A stretch of 37,480 nucleotides of DNA from an uncultured SAR116 cluster alpha proteobacterium (GTDB lineage Bacteria > Pseudomonadota > Alphaproteobacteria > Puniceispirillales > Puniceispirillaceae), in NCBI GenBank assembly GCA_902623185.1, contig CACNSW010000018.1, positions 1-37,480 of the forward strand, in the 5' to 3' direction. Positions 18,257 to 27,207 of this stretch are shown here, in pieces (the first letter of the stretch is position 1; each line of letters begins with the position of its first letter). The notes beneath the pieces are model-generated. The model was given only the letters and a program-made list of their open reading frames with translations, was not told where the DNA came from and made no database searches. The translations under genes were made by a program, and so were the position numbers.

Positions 18257-19597
18257 ATGAGTATCGACATTAAGGAATGGCTGCGCGAAAAGTCGATCAC
18301 TGAGGTTGAATGTCTGGTGAGTGATATGTCGGGTATTCCACGTGGCAAAATTCTGCCTGTTCACAAATATGTATCGGCAATAGAGACAGATGGCCTGCGT
18401 TTGCCAGAATATGTTTTTGGCCAGTCTGTCACTGGCGAATATTACGATAGTGACGTTTTGAATGAAATTGGCGCGGATATCGTGTTGAAGCCCGACCCCG
18501 CAACTTGTCGACTGGTTCCTTGGTATGCGGAGCCAACTGCACAAATCATCCATGACGCTGTCGACAATAAAGGCAAGATCGTGCCATTTGCGCCGCGCGC
18601 CGTTTTGGCGCGTGTGCTAACGCTGTTTGATGAGGCCGGTTTGAAACCAGTGATTGCACCAGAACTAGAATTCTTTCTTGTTGAACAGAGCGCGGATGCC
18701 AACAACCCTCTTGTTACTCCAACCGGTAAATCAGGCCGGGCTGAAAAGGCGCGGCAGGCATATGGTATCGACGCGGTGAACGAATTTGATCCACTTTTCG
18801 AGGAAATTTACGACCATTGTGATATGCAGGGGCTTGATATAGACACTTTGAGCCATGAGGCCGGTGCGGCGCAGATGGAAATCAATTTCAATCATGGTTC
18901 AGCTATGGATCTCGCTGACCAGGCATTCTTATTCAAGCGAACTGTAAGGCAAACGGCATTGAACCATAAAGTACATGCGACTTTTATGGCCAAACCAATG
19001 CAAGACCAACCTGGCAGTGCGATGCATGTTCACACCTCGGTCAGCAACAAGAATTCGGGAAAAAATATATTTGTGGATGATAATGGTGAACAAACCGATG
19101 AATTTTTGCATGCCATTGCCGGAATGCAGCGTTATCTGTCGGTGGCGATGGCTTTGATGGCGCCTTATGTCAATTCCTATCGCCGCCGCACAGGGGCGGA
19201 GGATGCGCCGACCAATTTGGCCTGGGGAATGGATAATCGCACTGTCGGTTTGCGCGTTCCTCTTGGCAACCCAAAAAGCCGTCGTATCGAAAATCGTCTG
19301 CCCGGCGCTGATGCAAACCCCTACCTTGCTATTGCCGCTACACTGGCCGCAATTTGGCTTGGACTTGAAGAGAAAAAACGGCCAAGTAGGCCCTTGAAAG
19401 ATAGTGGGGAGGATCTCGAAACCCTTCCAAAAAATCTGGACATTGCCCTTGATGCTCTAGAAAAAGCTAGCCCATTGCATGCCGTACTTGGGGAGGATTT
19501 TGTTCGTTTATTTATCGAAGTCAAACGTGCTGAGGCAGACGCCTTTCTCGAAGTGATCAGCCCGTGGGAGCGGGAGTATCTGTTATTGAGTGTCTGA
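18257..19597 (+). CDS. puuA: Glutamine synthetase family protein, PuuA-like gamma-glutamylamine synthetase (copy B)
   Basis: A 446-residue PuuA-type ligase that attaches glutamate to an amine using ATP. Motifs are MSGIPRGK (24-31), APELEFFL (Glu136, Glu138), MHVHTSV, LRVPLG, RRIENR and the canonical NPYLAIAAT. The ATG is preceded by a G-rich ribosome site. It lies between the copy B aminotransferase and dihydroorotase on one message. It retains NPYL where copy A has NVYL, so it is the more standard family member. A gamma-glutamylputrescine synthetase role fits the nearby PuuB-like oxidase and agmatinase; ethanolamine or other monoamines are alternatives. Confidence 0.9.
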   Translation: MSIDIKEWLREKSITEVECLVSDMSGIPRGKILPVHKYVSAIETDGLRLPEYVFGQSVTGEYYDSDVLNEIGADIVLKPDPATCRLVPWYAEPTAQIIHDAVDNKGKIVPFAPRAVLARVLTLFDEAGLKPVIAPELEFFLVEQSADANNPLVTPTGKSGRAEKARQAYGIDAVNEFDPLFEEIYDHCDMQGLDIDTLSHEAGAAQMEINFNHGSAMDLADQAFLFKRTVRQTALNHKVHATFMAKPMQDQPGSAMHVHTSVSNKNSGKNIFVDDNGEQTDEFLHAIAGMQRYLSVAMALMAPYVNSYRRRTGAEDAPTNLAWGMDNRTVGLRVPLGNPKSRRIENRLPGADANPYLAIAATLAAIWLGLEEKKRPSRPLKDSGEDLETLPKNLDIALDALEKASPLHAVLGEDFVRLFIEVKRAEADAFLEVISPWEREYLLLSV

Positions 19598-19616
19598 CGC
19601 TAGAAGGAGTTGAGCC

Positions 19617-20660
19617 GTGAATAGGCTGAGAATCCCGCGACCTGATGATTGGCACCTCCATCTTCGCGATGGTGATATGCTGGCCAGTGTCCTTGCAGAC
19701 ACAGTTGCCCATTTTGGCCGAGCGATCATTATGCCTAATATATTGCCTCCAGTTTTAACAGCGGCTGATGCGCAATCCTATCGGTCTCGCATTCTTGCTG
19801 CTATTCCGGCTGGATTAGATTTTCAACCTCTAATGACGTTATACCTGACTGAAACTACTGATCCGGATGATGTTATTTCCGCAGCAGCTTCGGGCCAGAT
19901 TTCTGCCGTTAAGTTATACCCGGCTGGGGCAACAACAAACTCAGGTTCTGGAGTGCGTGATTTTGATAGGGTGACACCGGTCCTGGACGCGATGGCAGAT
20001 AATGGCATTCCGCTTTGTGTTCATGGCGAGGTTACTGATCCTGATATAGATATTTTCGACAGGGAGGCGGTTTTTCTAGAACGAATTTTGGATCCCCTTC
20101 GTGAACGGATAAAAGGTTTGAGGGTTGTGCTTGAGCATGTGACAACCTGTGAGGGTGTTGATTATGTACGACAGGGTGGCAATGACCTTGCCGCAACAAT
20201 CACAACGCATCATCTGTTTATCAATCGGAACCACATTCTGGCAGGTGGTATTCGCCCTCATAATTATTGCCTTCCTGTTGCAAAGCGGGAGGTGCATCGT
20301 CTCGCGCTGGTGGCCGCTGCAACGTCTGGTGACCCCTCTTTCTTTCTGGGAACTGACAGTGCTCCCCATGTTGATGCGGCTAAGCAATCGGGATGTGGGT
20401 GTGCGGGCATTTTTACTGCGCCAATAACCATGTCTTGCCTTGCCACTTTGTTTGAGAGCGAAGGTGCCTTGGAGAAATTGGAGGGATTTGTTTCACGCCA
20501 TGGCCCCGCTTTTTATCGGTTGCCTATCAATACGGAGACACTTACGCTGGTTAAACGCGAGGCTCCGATTAAAGTTCCAGAAAAGCTCAAAACTCCAGAT
20601 GGGCCGGTAACCATTTTTGATTGCGGACAACCGCTATATTGGGCTGTCGAGACTTCCTAA
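19617..20660 (+). CDS. pyrC: Dihydroorotase, class II (PyrC type)
   Basis: A 347-residue zinc amidohydrolase that closes carbamoyl-aspartate to dihydroorotate in pyrimidine synthesis. Ligands are visible: HLH (His13, His15), the carboxylated Lys99 in [13 protein letters not shown] (His136), LEHVTT (His174) and GTDSAPH (Asp247). The length equals the E. coli PyrC type. The GTG start at 19617 has AAGGAG about nine bases upstream, only 19 bases after the PuuA-like stop, so it is probably co-transcribed with amine catabolic genes. No other pyrimidine gene is near. Its stop overlaps the convergent EamA gene by four bases. Confidence 0.94.
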   Translation: MNRLRIPRPDDWHLHLRDGDMLASVLADTVAHFGRAIIMPNILPPVLTAADAQSYRSRILAAIPAGLDFQPLMTLYLTETTDPDDVISAAASGQISAVKLYPAGATTNSGSGVRDFDRVTPVLDAMADNGIPLCVHGEVTDPDIDIFDREAVFLERILDPLRERIKGLRVVLEHVTTCEGVDYVRQGGNDLAATITTHHLFINRNHILAGGIRPHNYCLPVAKREVHRLALVAAATSGDPSFFLGTDSAPHVDAAKQSGCGCAGIFTAPITMSCLATLFESEGALEKLEGFVSRHGPAFYRLPINTETLTLVKREAPIKVPEKLKTPDGPVTIFDCGQPLYWAVETS

Positions 20661-21571
20661 AACGGTGACTTTATCTTGCCATGATTGGGTTGGATTAGCC
20701 GGTTGGCAATCGCTTCACGTCTGGTGATATATGCTGTGGCGGAAAAGATGATTGCCCCACCTATCCAGATCCAGACACCCGGCCATTCGCCAAAGACAAT
20801 CCAAGCGAGAGTGACGGCGAAGGGCAGCTTAACAAATTCCATTGGCTGCAGACTCGTGATTTCCACAAGGCTACAGGCACGAGTGAAAAGCACATGTGCG
20901 ATGGTACCGCTAATGGCAACGCCCCAGAGGTAGAGCCACCCAGCTGGGCTTGGCCATTGCCAATCAAGCAGCGCCGGCACAAAAGCGATAGGCGCCTGCA
21001 TCATCACCATCCAGAAAACAATCGACATTGATGTCTCTGTCTCGGTCATTTTCTTTACCAATAGAACCGCAAGGGCAATTGACAATGAGCTTGCAAGTGC
21101 CAGCAAAGCGCCAAGTGAGACTTCAGAAAACCCCGGTCGCAGAATGACAAGTGCCCCAGTAAATCCAACAAGGATCGCCAGAATTCGTCTCAACCGTATA
21201 ACTTCGCCAAGGAAAATGACCGCTCCGATGGTAACAAAAATGGGGCTGGTAAAGCTCAGCGCGGTGTTTTCCGCAAGGGGAATCATTGTTACTGACGTAA
21301 AACCAAGGAACATCCCAATAAAATTTATGACCGCTCTTCCGATAAATAGCTTTGGGCGGTTCATTTTTATCTCTGAAAAACCGGTGCGAAATAGAAACGG
21401 ACCAATGATCAGCAACGCAAGAAAATTCCGAAAAAACACAATCTCCATTACGGGTACGTGCTGGGCTGCCAGCTTTATAAAAATCCCCATGCCGGTGAAC
21501 GCTAACATTGCGACAAGCATCATCAACATCGCGCGAACACATGATGATGGGAATTTGTCGGTGAGAGACAT
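20657..21571 (-). CDS. EamA-family (DMT) transporter
   Basis: A 304-residue drug/metabolite transporter with about ten helices in two EamA repeats. The first repeat ends with [25 protein letters not shown]; the second contains a shorter [12 protein letters not shown] segment in the same place. The family moves metabolites, amino acids or nucleotide-like compounds; the substrate here is unknown. It lies 86 bases after the glutathione S-transferase gene on the same strand and its 3' end overlaps pyrC by four bases. Confidence 0.85.
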   Translation of the reverse strand: MSLTDKFPSSCVRAMLMMLVAMLAFTGMGIFIKLAAQHVPVMEIVFFRNFLALLIIGPFLFRTGFSEIKMNRPKLFIGRAVINFIGMFLGFTSVTMIPLAENTALSFTSPIFVTIGAVIFLGEVIRLRRILAILVGFTGALVILRPGFSEVSLGALLALASSLSIALAVLLVKKMTETETSMSIVFWMVMMQAPIAFVPALLDWQWPSPAGWLYLWGVAISGTIAHVLFTRACSLVEITSLQPMEFVKLPFAVTLAWIVFGEWPGVWIWIGGAIIFSATAYITRREAIANRLIQPNHGKIKSPF

Positions 21572-21657
21572 TGAATTGCAACTTTCAGGTCGCGCATAAA
21601 TGACGCTACGGCATTAGCGCACAGCCGCCCAGAAATTGCAAATTTATGAGAGCTAAT

Positions 21658-22308
21658 TCAGCCTGCAAGTTTGGTAGCTGCCCAGGTTGCAAGTGCGTTG
21701 TAGTAAGCCGTGCTCTCGGCAGCAACAGACGGATGAGTGGCAAGCACGCGTTCATAGGCTTGCAGTCGCTCTGGAACTCCTAGATCAAGGTCAAGAATAT
21801 CCCGTAAAGTGCTAATCAGTGCGAAGCTGGCAACAAATCCGCAATCGGCGATGGTTAGCTGATTGCGGAAAAGTAACGGTGCCGGGTTTGCGATCCGGTC
21901 CAGCTGGTGCAAACGTTTTTGAAGCAACGCTGAATTGTCTTTGACAAAATCATTATCGCGCGAATTGGGTGAGACATGTGAAAAAAAGGCTCGCAATAAT
22001 GGCTCCAACCTTGTGTCATGAAAACGCGAAATCTCTCGCACGCGCGCGCGATCTTGTGGATCATCCGGCAGCATGGGTGGGCTAACGATAATTTCATCAA
22101 GATATTCAGCGATAGCTTCCGAGTCAGCTAGAAGAAATCCGTTGTGATCAATCGCTGGAATGGTTCCGGCTGGAACAATTTTGCAGTAGGCCGGGCTACC
22201 ATAACCATCAGGTGGCGTTACGCTTCGCCAATTAATTTTTTTATGGGTCATTAATACACGGATTTTGCAGCCATAGCTGCTTATTGGAAGATCGTACAAG
22301 GTTATCAT
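21658..22308 (-). CDS. Glutathione S-transferase family protein
   Basis: A 216-residue protein with the two-domain GST layout. The N-terminal thioredoxin-like domain (1-75) has the ISSYGCK segment near the catalytic position, GTIPAI with the cis-proline, and DSEAIAEYL, which binds the glutathione gamma-glutamyl group. An all-helical C-terminal domain follows. It is first of two minus-strand genes and divergent from the ABC importer. The reaction is not predictable; detoxification or a stress role is possible. Confidence 0.85.
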   Translation of the reverse strand: MITLYDLPISSYGCKIRVLMTHKKINWRSVTPPDGYGSPAYCKIVPAGTIPAIDHNGFLLADSEAIAEYLDEIIVSPPMLPDDPQDRARVREISRFHDTRLEPLLRAFFSHVSPNSRDNDFVKDNSALLQKRLHQLDRIANPAPLLFRNQLTIADCGFVASFALISTLRDILDLDLGVPERLQAYERVLATHPSVAAESTAYYNALATWAATKLAG

Positions 22309-22528
22309 ACTATATCCTGTCTGAAACTTTCGCTGATCATCAAAACTTACCTGCGTTTCTCAGTTTTTTTTGGTTAAACACCATCATTGAAATATCATGA
22401 TCCAAATCGCCTAGATATACACAACAACATCTGGACAACTATGACTAATATCCTAGTATTGGATTGGGTATCTTTTGAACAGCGCTACCCAAATGCAGGC
22501 TTATATAAAAATGCAAAGGGATAGGAAA

Positions 22529-23344
22529 ATGAAAAAACTTAAATGTTTGTTTTCAGCGATTGCCATGGTGGCAATTGCTTTGGGCTTAACGTCTCCAGCA
22601 ATGGCCGATAGCGTCATTGATGACGTGGTCAAACGTGGAAAGCTAGTCGTAGGATTAGCAACATTTGTGCCGTGGGCGATGCGAGATAAAAAAGGTGACT
22701 TGATAGGTTTTGAAATTGATGTTTCAAACCAGTTGGCCAAGGATATGGGCGTCGACGTTGAGCTCGTGCCGACAGCTTGGGATGGAATAATACCCGCACT
22801 TCTAGCAGGCAAATTTGATGTCATTATCACGGGTATGGTTCACAAACCTGCTCGAAATTTGACGATTAACTTCTCAAAGCCCTACGCCTATCTGAATGTT
22901 GGAATGGCTGCGAATAAGGCTCTTGCTCAAAAAGATGGTCTAGAGTCGATGGATGACTGGAATAGCAGCAAAGTTACACTGACAATAAAGCGGGGAACTG
23001 CGCCAGGAGAGACCGCCTCTAGATTATTCCCAAAAGCAAGAGTTCGACAGTTTGATGATGATGCTCAGGCATTGCAAGATGTGCTGAATGGAAATGCGCA
23101 TGCATTTCTGACCTCTGAGCCAAAGCCTGCCTACTATGTAATTGATAACCCAGATGTTCTTTATCACCCATTTGGTGTTGGGCCTTTTGATCCATCTGCT
23201 TCAGCTTTTGCTGTTCGAAAGGGTGATCCAGATGCTCTCAATTTCTTTGACAATTGGATCCAGTATAGGACCCTTGATGGCTGGCTGGAAAAAACACACG
23301 CAAAGTGGTTCCAGTCCCGTGATTGGAAAGATCAAGTCAACTAA
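22529..23344 (+). CDS. Amino-acid-type ABC transporter substrate-binding protein (SBP family 3)
   Basis: A 271-residue periplasmic binding protein. The ATG at 22529 has AAGGG eight bases upstream and opens a signal peptide ending at AMA (about residue 26). A longer frame from 22475 has no support. The mature part starts VIDDVVKRGKLVVGL, followed by GDLIGFEIDVSNQLAKDMG and AWDGIIPALLAGKFDVIITGM, the classic polar amino acid binder pattern. It is followed at once by two permease genes. The ligand may be an amino acid or related organic acid and cannot be read directly. Confidence 0.92.
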   Translation: MKKLKCLFSAIAMVAIALGLTSPAMADSVIDDVVKRGKLVVGLATFVPWAMRDKKGDLIGFEIDVSNQLAKDMGVDVELVPTAWDGIIPALLAGKFDVIITGMVHKPARNLTINFSKPYAYLNVGMAANKALAQKDGLESMDDWNSSKVTLTIKRGTAPGETASRLFPKARVRQFDDDAQALQDVLNGNAHAFLTSEPKPAYYVIDNPDVLYHPFGVGPFDPSASAFAVRKGDPDALNFFDNWIQYRTLDGWLEKTHAKWFQSRDWKDQVN

Positions 23345-23377
23345 TCAAGAAGTTACACGGGCTCGTGCTGAAAGGTT

Positions 23378-24259
23378 TTGATCTTGATTAACAAAAAAAG
23401 TGGTGAGCCATTGCTGAAGGTAGTGAATGGCTCTCCAAAGAGCAGAGACTGGCTCTCAAAAAATAACCTTTATCAAAGAAGTAGCTTATCGATTTTATTG
23501 GATTTGCTACAATTTCTTCTGTTGATGATGTTTTTTGTCTGGGTCGGCTGGCGCGGTGTTGATGCCATGGAATACCGATGGCAGTGGTACCGTGTACCAA
23601 ATTTTTTCTTCAAAACAATCGATAGCGAAATTATTTGGGGGCCCCTCATTTATGGTCTCCAAATCACGCTTTATGTATCTGCGTGGGGAATGCTGCTTGC
23701 ATTGCTGATAGGGTTAATTACTGCTTTTTTACGTCTATCAAATTCGTTATCTGGGCGAGGGGTGGCTCGCGTTTATCTTGAGTTGATTAGAAACACTCCC
23801 CTTCTTGTTCAGGTTTCTATTTTTTACTTTGTTTTACAACCCATACTAGGGATCAATAACCCGCTATGGACTGGAATTCTGTGCCTGGCTTTCTTTGAGG
23901 GTTCATTCGCATCCGAAATTATGAGGGGGGGGATAGTTTCGGTTGAGAGGGGTCAGTGGGAGGCCGCAAAAACCATTGGTTTGGGTCGCTGGAAAACATA
24001 TGTCTACGTCATATTACCCCAGGCAATTCCAATTATTTTGCCGCCGTTAACGGGTATCTTGGTGAACCTCATTAAACACTCCGCAATATTGAGTTTCGTT
24101 GCTGTTTTTGAGTTGACTACTGAAGCGAGGAATTTGATCGCTGATACATTTATGAGTTTTGAAATTTGGATGATAGTTGGTGGTATGTATCTTGTTATGA
24201 CAATAACTCTCTCAACCCTAGTCGGATTCTTTGAACGTCGCTTTAGGGTAATTCGCTGA
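23378..24259 (+). CDS. Amino-acid-type ABC transporter permease 1 (HisM/GlnP-like)
   Basis: A 293-residue permease of the His/Glu/Gln/Arg importer type. It has an N-terminal tail of about 40 residues, a first helix, and a core with LIRNTPLLVQ and the EAA loop WEAAKTIGLGRWKTYVYVI. The first frame codon is TTG at 23378, two bases from AAAGG; a second TTG at 23384 has better spacing (eight bases), so that start is possible. One base separates it from the next permease gene. The two form the membrane channel of the importer. Confidence 0.9.
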   Translation: MILINKKSGEPLLKVVNGSPKSRDWLSKNNLYQRSSLSILLDLLQFLLLMMFFVWVGWRGVDAMEYRWQWYRVPNFFFKTIDSEIIWGPLIYGLQITLYVSAWGMLLALLIGLITAFLRLSNSLSGRGVARVYLELIRNTPLLVQVSIFYFVLQPILGINNPLWTGILCLAFFEGSFASEIMRGGIVSVERGQWEAAKTIGLGRWKTYVYVILPQAIPIILPPLTGILVNLIKHSAILSFVAVFELTTEARNLIADTFMSFEIWMIVGGMYLVMTITLSTLVGFFERRFRVIR

Positions 24260-24260
24260 A

Positions 24261-25142
24261 ATGGGTCCAGATAATCATAAATTAAAATGGGGCTTAATCG
24301 ACGTCATAGTCATTTCTTTGCTAGTTGGGTTTGGCATCTATGTCTTTCACAGAATAGACTCTGTTTTAATTTATAAATGGGATTGGTCGGTAATTCCTGG
24401 TTATCTTTTTCGTTGGGATGAAGAGGCCAACAGAATCTTACCAAACCTACTGATAAAAGGGCTTATAACTACACTTAGAATTTCATTTTGGGCCTTAATT
24501 CTAGCCTCTTTTTTTGGTGTTTTTCTTGGTATCGCAAGAACAAGTCGGCGTCTGCTTCCCCGCATGATCGGTTGGGTATATGTTGAATTTATTCGCAACA
24601 TTCCCCCTGTTCCCTTCTTATTTCTGTTTTATTTCTTTATCAGTAGTCAGGTTATCCCCCATTTGGGTCTTAGAGATGGAGTTGAGGATTTAGAGCCATC
24701 GGCAAAAGCTATCGTGGAAACGCTTTTTGGGCCTTCAAACCTGATAGAAAACTTTTTTTCTGGAGTTTTAAGTTTGGCTCTTATGGCAGCAGCTTACATT
24801 GCTGAAATTGTCAGAGCGGGAATTCAGTCAATTCCAAAAGGTCAAATTGAGGCTGGAAAAACTGTTGGACTGTCACCCAGTCGGATCATGCTTTATGTCA
24901 TTTTACCACAGTCTATCAGAAAAGTGCTTCCTCCATTAGCCGGGCAGTTTATAACTTTGATAAAAGACAGCTCTTTAGTGGCGCTAATCTCAATACAAGA
25001 ATTATCTTTTCTTGCAATGGAAATAGCGATTTCAGAGCAAAGATTTTTTGAAGTATGGATTTCAGTGGGAGTAATGTATTTTTGTATTTGTTTTATTTTT
25101 GCACTGGTGTTCAGACGGTTGGAATTACGTTGGAGTAGCTAA
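24261..25142 (+). CDS. Amino-acid-type ABC transporter permease 2
   Basis: A 293-residue permease partner of the preceding gene. The ATG begins one base after its stop, so translation is likely coupled. It has FIRNIPPVPFLF in place of the usual RNTPLL motif and an EAA loop reading IEAGKTVGLSPSRIMLYVI, then VLPPLAGQF. A relatively long insert (about residues 135-160) lies between core helices. Base composition is AT-rich; a hand count of 24901-24960 gives 24 G/C of 60. The cognate ATPase is probably the convergent gene just downstream. Confidence 0.9.
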   Translation: MGPDNHKLKWGLIDVIVISLLVGFGIYVFHRIDSVLIYKWDWSVIPGYLFRWDEEANRILPNLLIKGLITTLRISFWALILASFFGVFLGIARTSRRLLPRMIGWVYVEFIRNIPPVPFLFLFYFFISSQVIPHLGLRDGVEDLEPSAKAIVETLFGPSNLIENFFSGVLSLALMAAAYIAEIVRAGIQSIPKGQIEAGKTVGLSPSRIMLYVILPQSIRKVLPPLAGQFITLIKDSSLVALISIQELSFLAMEIAISEQRFFEVWISVGVMYFCICFIFALVFRRLELRWSS

Positions 25143-25173
25143 AAACCTTCGTTTTATACATGGAAGTTTTTTT
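25143..25173 (+). terminator. Weak terminator after the permease genes
   Basis: An imperfect 8-base stem (25143-25150 with about 25162-25169) runs into seven T residues ending at 25173. It sits in the 57-base gap between the convergent permease and ATPase genes. Stem quality is poor, so this is tentative. Confidence 0.35.
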
Positions 25174-25199
25174 GACTGGTTCTTTGAAGTAATGAGGAC

Positions 25200-25961
25200 T
25201 CAATGTCGGAGGATTTGGCTTAAAAAATTTTTACATCGCTCAGTTTTGGGTGTTTTGAAAAAATATTTTGGGGCTTCTGTTTCGACAATTTCACCCTCAT
25301 CCATAAATACCATCTTATCAGCTGCTTCTTTTGCGAACCCCATTTCATGAGTGACGCAGACCATAGTCATCCCATCCTTGGCTAAGTCAATAATAACATC
25401 TAGTACCTCTGCAATCATTTCTGGATCAAGGGCGGATGTTGGTTCATCAAAAAGCATAATTTTTGGTTCCATGCAAAGGGAACGAGCGATCGCAACACGC
25501 TGTTGTTGGCCGCCAGACAACTCATTTGGCTTTTTGCCAGCCTGGTCGGGTATCCTCACTCTCTCTAAATATTTCATCGCAAGATTTTCAGCGTCTTGTT
25601 TCGACATCCCTCGAGCTTTTACGGGTCCCAAAGTTAAGTTTTGTAGAATCGTTAGGTGGGGAAAAAGATTAAATTGCTGAAAAACCATTCCAATTTCAGA
25701 TAGCAGGTTTTTATTATTTTTATGAACTTCCGGAAGGGAGACACCAAACAACTCAATGTTGCCTGAGTCATAGCTCTCTAGTGCGTTCACACAGCGAATC
25801 AAGGTTGACTTTCCTGAGCCAGATGGTCCGCAGATTACAACTCGTTCTCCATGTTTAATTGATAGGTTGATATTGTTTAATGCTTGAAAGCTACCAAACC
25901 ACTTGTTGAGACTAGTGATCTCAATTGCATTTTTGTTTGAATCTGTAATTTTGGTTGCCAT
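25200..25961 (-). CDS. Amino-acid-type ABC transporter ATPase (GlnQ/HisP-like)
   Basis: A 253-residue ABC ATPase with Walker [10 protein letters not shown] (45-53), signature [15 protein letters not shown], Walker [13 protein letters not shown] and the switch His in VTHEMGFA. It lacks a TOBE domain, as expected for the polar amino acid group. AAGGA lies eight bases before the ATG. It is on the opposite strand to its likely binding protein and permeases, which is unusual, and follows the DUF6282 gene in the same direction by 111 bases. Confidence 0.92.
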   Translation of the reverse strand: MATKITDSNKNAIEITSLNKWFGSFQALNNINLSIKHGERVVICGPSGSGKSTLIRCVNALESYDSGNIELFGVSLPEVHKNNKNLLSEIGMVFQQFNLFPHLTILQNLTLGPVKARGMSKQDAENLAMKYLERVRIPDQAGKKPNELSGGQQQRVAIARSLCMEPKIMLFDEPTSALDPEMIAEVLDVIIDLAKDGMTMVCVTHEMGFAKEAADKMVFMDEGEIVETEAPKYFFKTPKTERCKNFLSQILRH

Positions 25962-26072
25962 TTTTTAGTCCTTAAGGGTTTGGTGGACGCGAGCAAGATA
26001 ACCAATTTATCGGTAATCACTGGAGAGTAATGGACTAATTTTTTTAAATTTTGGTGTAAGCACAAACTTATT

Positions 26073-27029
26073 TCACGTATCCAGGCCGAGTAACCTTGCA
26101 GGTGTCGTTTTAGTCATCTTATCTATATCAACTTGGTTGAAACCTTGTGACCGCATGTGACTTATCCATAATCGGATGGCCTCTATTGGCATTGCTGTGG
26201 ATAATTGTCCAGTGTCTGATGTTAACACAACGTTCTCTGGCCCAACTAATCGTATCATGTCCCCAACATCTTGTACGGAGATCAATCTTTTGTGATCAAG
26301 GGGATCCCAAATGCCATTCGGTATGGAGCTAAAACCCATTTCTAAGACAGCACCATACTCACTTACCATTTGTGCTAAATCCGAATTAGGATACTTCATC
26401 ACGTGGTAATTTGCGGTGTGGACAACAGTTTTGCTTATGCCCCTTTTTTTGGCTTCGGACAGCAAAAGATGTGCCTCATCGATACGCAGGTGCCCAGTCG
26501 CCAACATCACGTCCGCTTCTGCGACAAGGTCAAGAATATGTTTCACTTCATCTTTGAGCTTGTTGTCGCCATTCAAGATGGTTAAGCCCTTACCTTCTTG
26601 TGGAAACTCCATGCCCAACGTTTGATAACCCATGCCATGACCCTGTGACCTCACGTACGCAGCATGATTTTCAGACCACATCGATGGCATCCACACGGCG
26701 CGTACTCCATTATTGAGAGCTATTTTTACTGCCATTGGGTTAAAGCCGCCCACAGACGGGTTAAGGCAGATCAGACCAAATACATTTATGCCGCCACCCA
26801 CGACTTTCTCGGCGAGATATGCACGTTCGTGTGTTGATGAAAAATGACTTTTCATCATTACTGCTCTCATTCCAACTGCTTTCGCTATCGCCACCAAATC
26901 AGTGTCGTCAAGTAACCTTTTGCAAAAATCAGGATTAGGATGACAGTGAATATCTATAGTACCCTTTAGGTCGTCGTATACCCCTGAGTTGATCAATATT
27001 TCCCAAACAGGCTCATGGGTTTTTTCCAT
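26073..27029 (-). CDS. DUF6282 family amidohydrolase-like metal enzyme
   Basis: About 318 residues. The pattern matches the metal-dependent amidohydrolase fold: an HxH motif in DIHCHPN, then MMKSHF, ATGHL, VVHTANYH and TSDTGQL, giving a complete set of His and Asp ligand candidates. I assign it to the DUF6282 group by overall resemblance; no reaction is established for the group as far as I know. Three in-frame ATGs occur; the one at 27029 has GGAG six bases upstream and is preferred over 27041. It lies upstream of the ABC ATPase gene and is divergent from the FAH-family gene, so it may hydrolyse a compound taken up by that importer. Confidence 0.72.
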   Translation of the reverse strand: MEKTHEPVWEILINSGVYDDLKGTIDIHCHPNPDFCKRLLDDTDLVAIAKAVGMRAVMMKSHFSSTHERAYLAEKVVGGGINVFGLICLNPSVGGFNPMAVKIALNNGVRAVWMPSMWSENHAAYVRSQGHGMGYQTLGMEFPQEGKGLTILNGDNKLKDEVKHILDLVAEADVMLATGHLRIDEAHLLLSEAKKRGISKTVVHTANYHVMKYPNSDLAQMVSEYGAVLEMGFSSIPNGIWDPLDHKRLISVQDVGDMIRLVGPENVVLTSDTGQLSTAMPIEAIRLWISHMRSQGFNQVDIDKMTKTTPARLLGLDT

Positions 27030-27112
27030 AGTCATCTCCATTTTTTTAAATTCTTCAAAAACAGTATTATTTTTAAATGAGACCGAAATTTGGTCGTGTG
27101 AGATTCGGCTTT

Positions 27113-27152
27113 TTGATTACTTCTTTTGAAGGTCTTATTTTATTGAAAATAA
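27113..27152 (+). promoter_or_regulatory. Possible promoter with overlapping inverted repeat before the FAH-family gene
   Basis: TTGATT (27113-27118), 17 bases and TATTTT (27136-27141) resemble a sigma70 promoter. An exact 7-bp inverted repeat, TTATTTT and AAAATAA (27135-27141 and 27146-27152) with a four-base spacer, covers the -10 box and could be an operator. The region is AT-rich, which raises the chance of a false match. Confidence 0.3.
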
Positions 27153-27207
27153 CTCAAGCAAATACCATTTGTCAGCTATTAGATAAGTGTCAGTAGGCCT
27201 TTGTGGT

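Noticed and set aside
21123-21599. Overlapping open frames on both strands inside the EamA gene
   Set aside because: Both lie in other frames of a confident transporter gene and show no domain.
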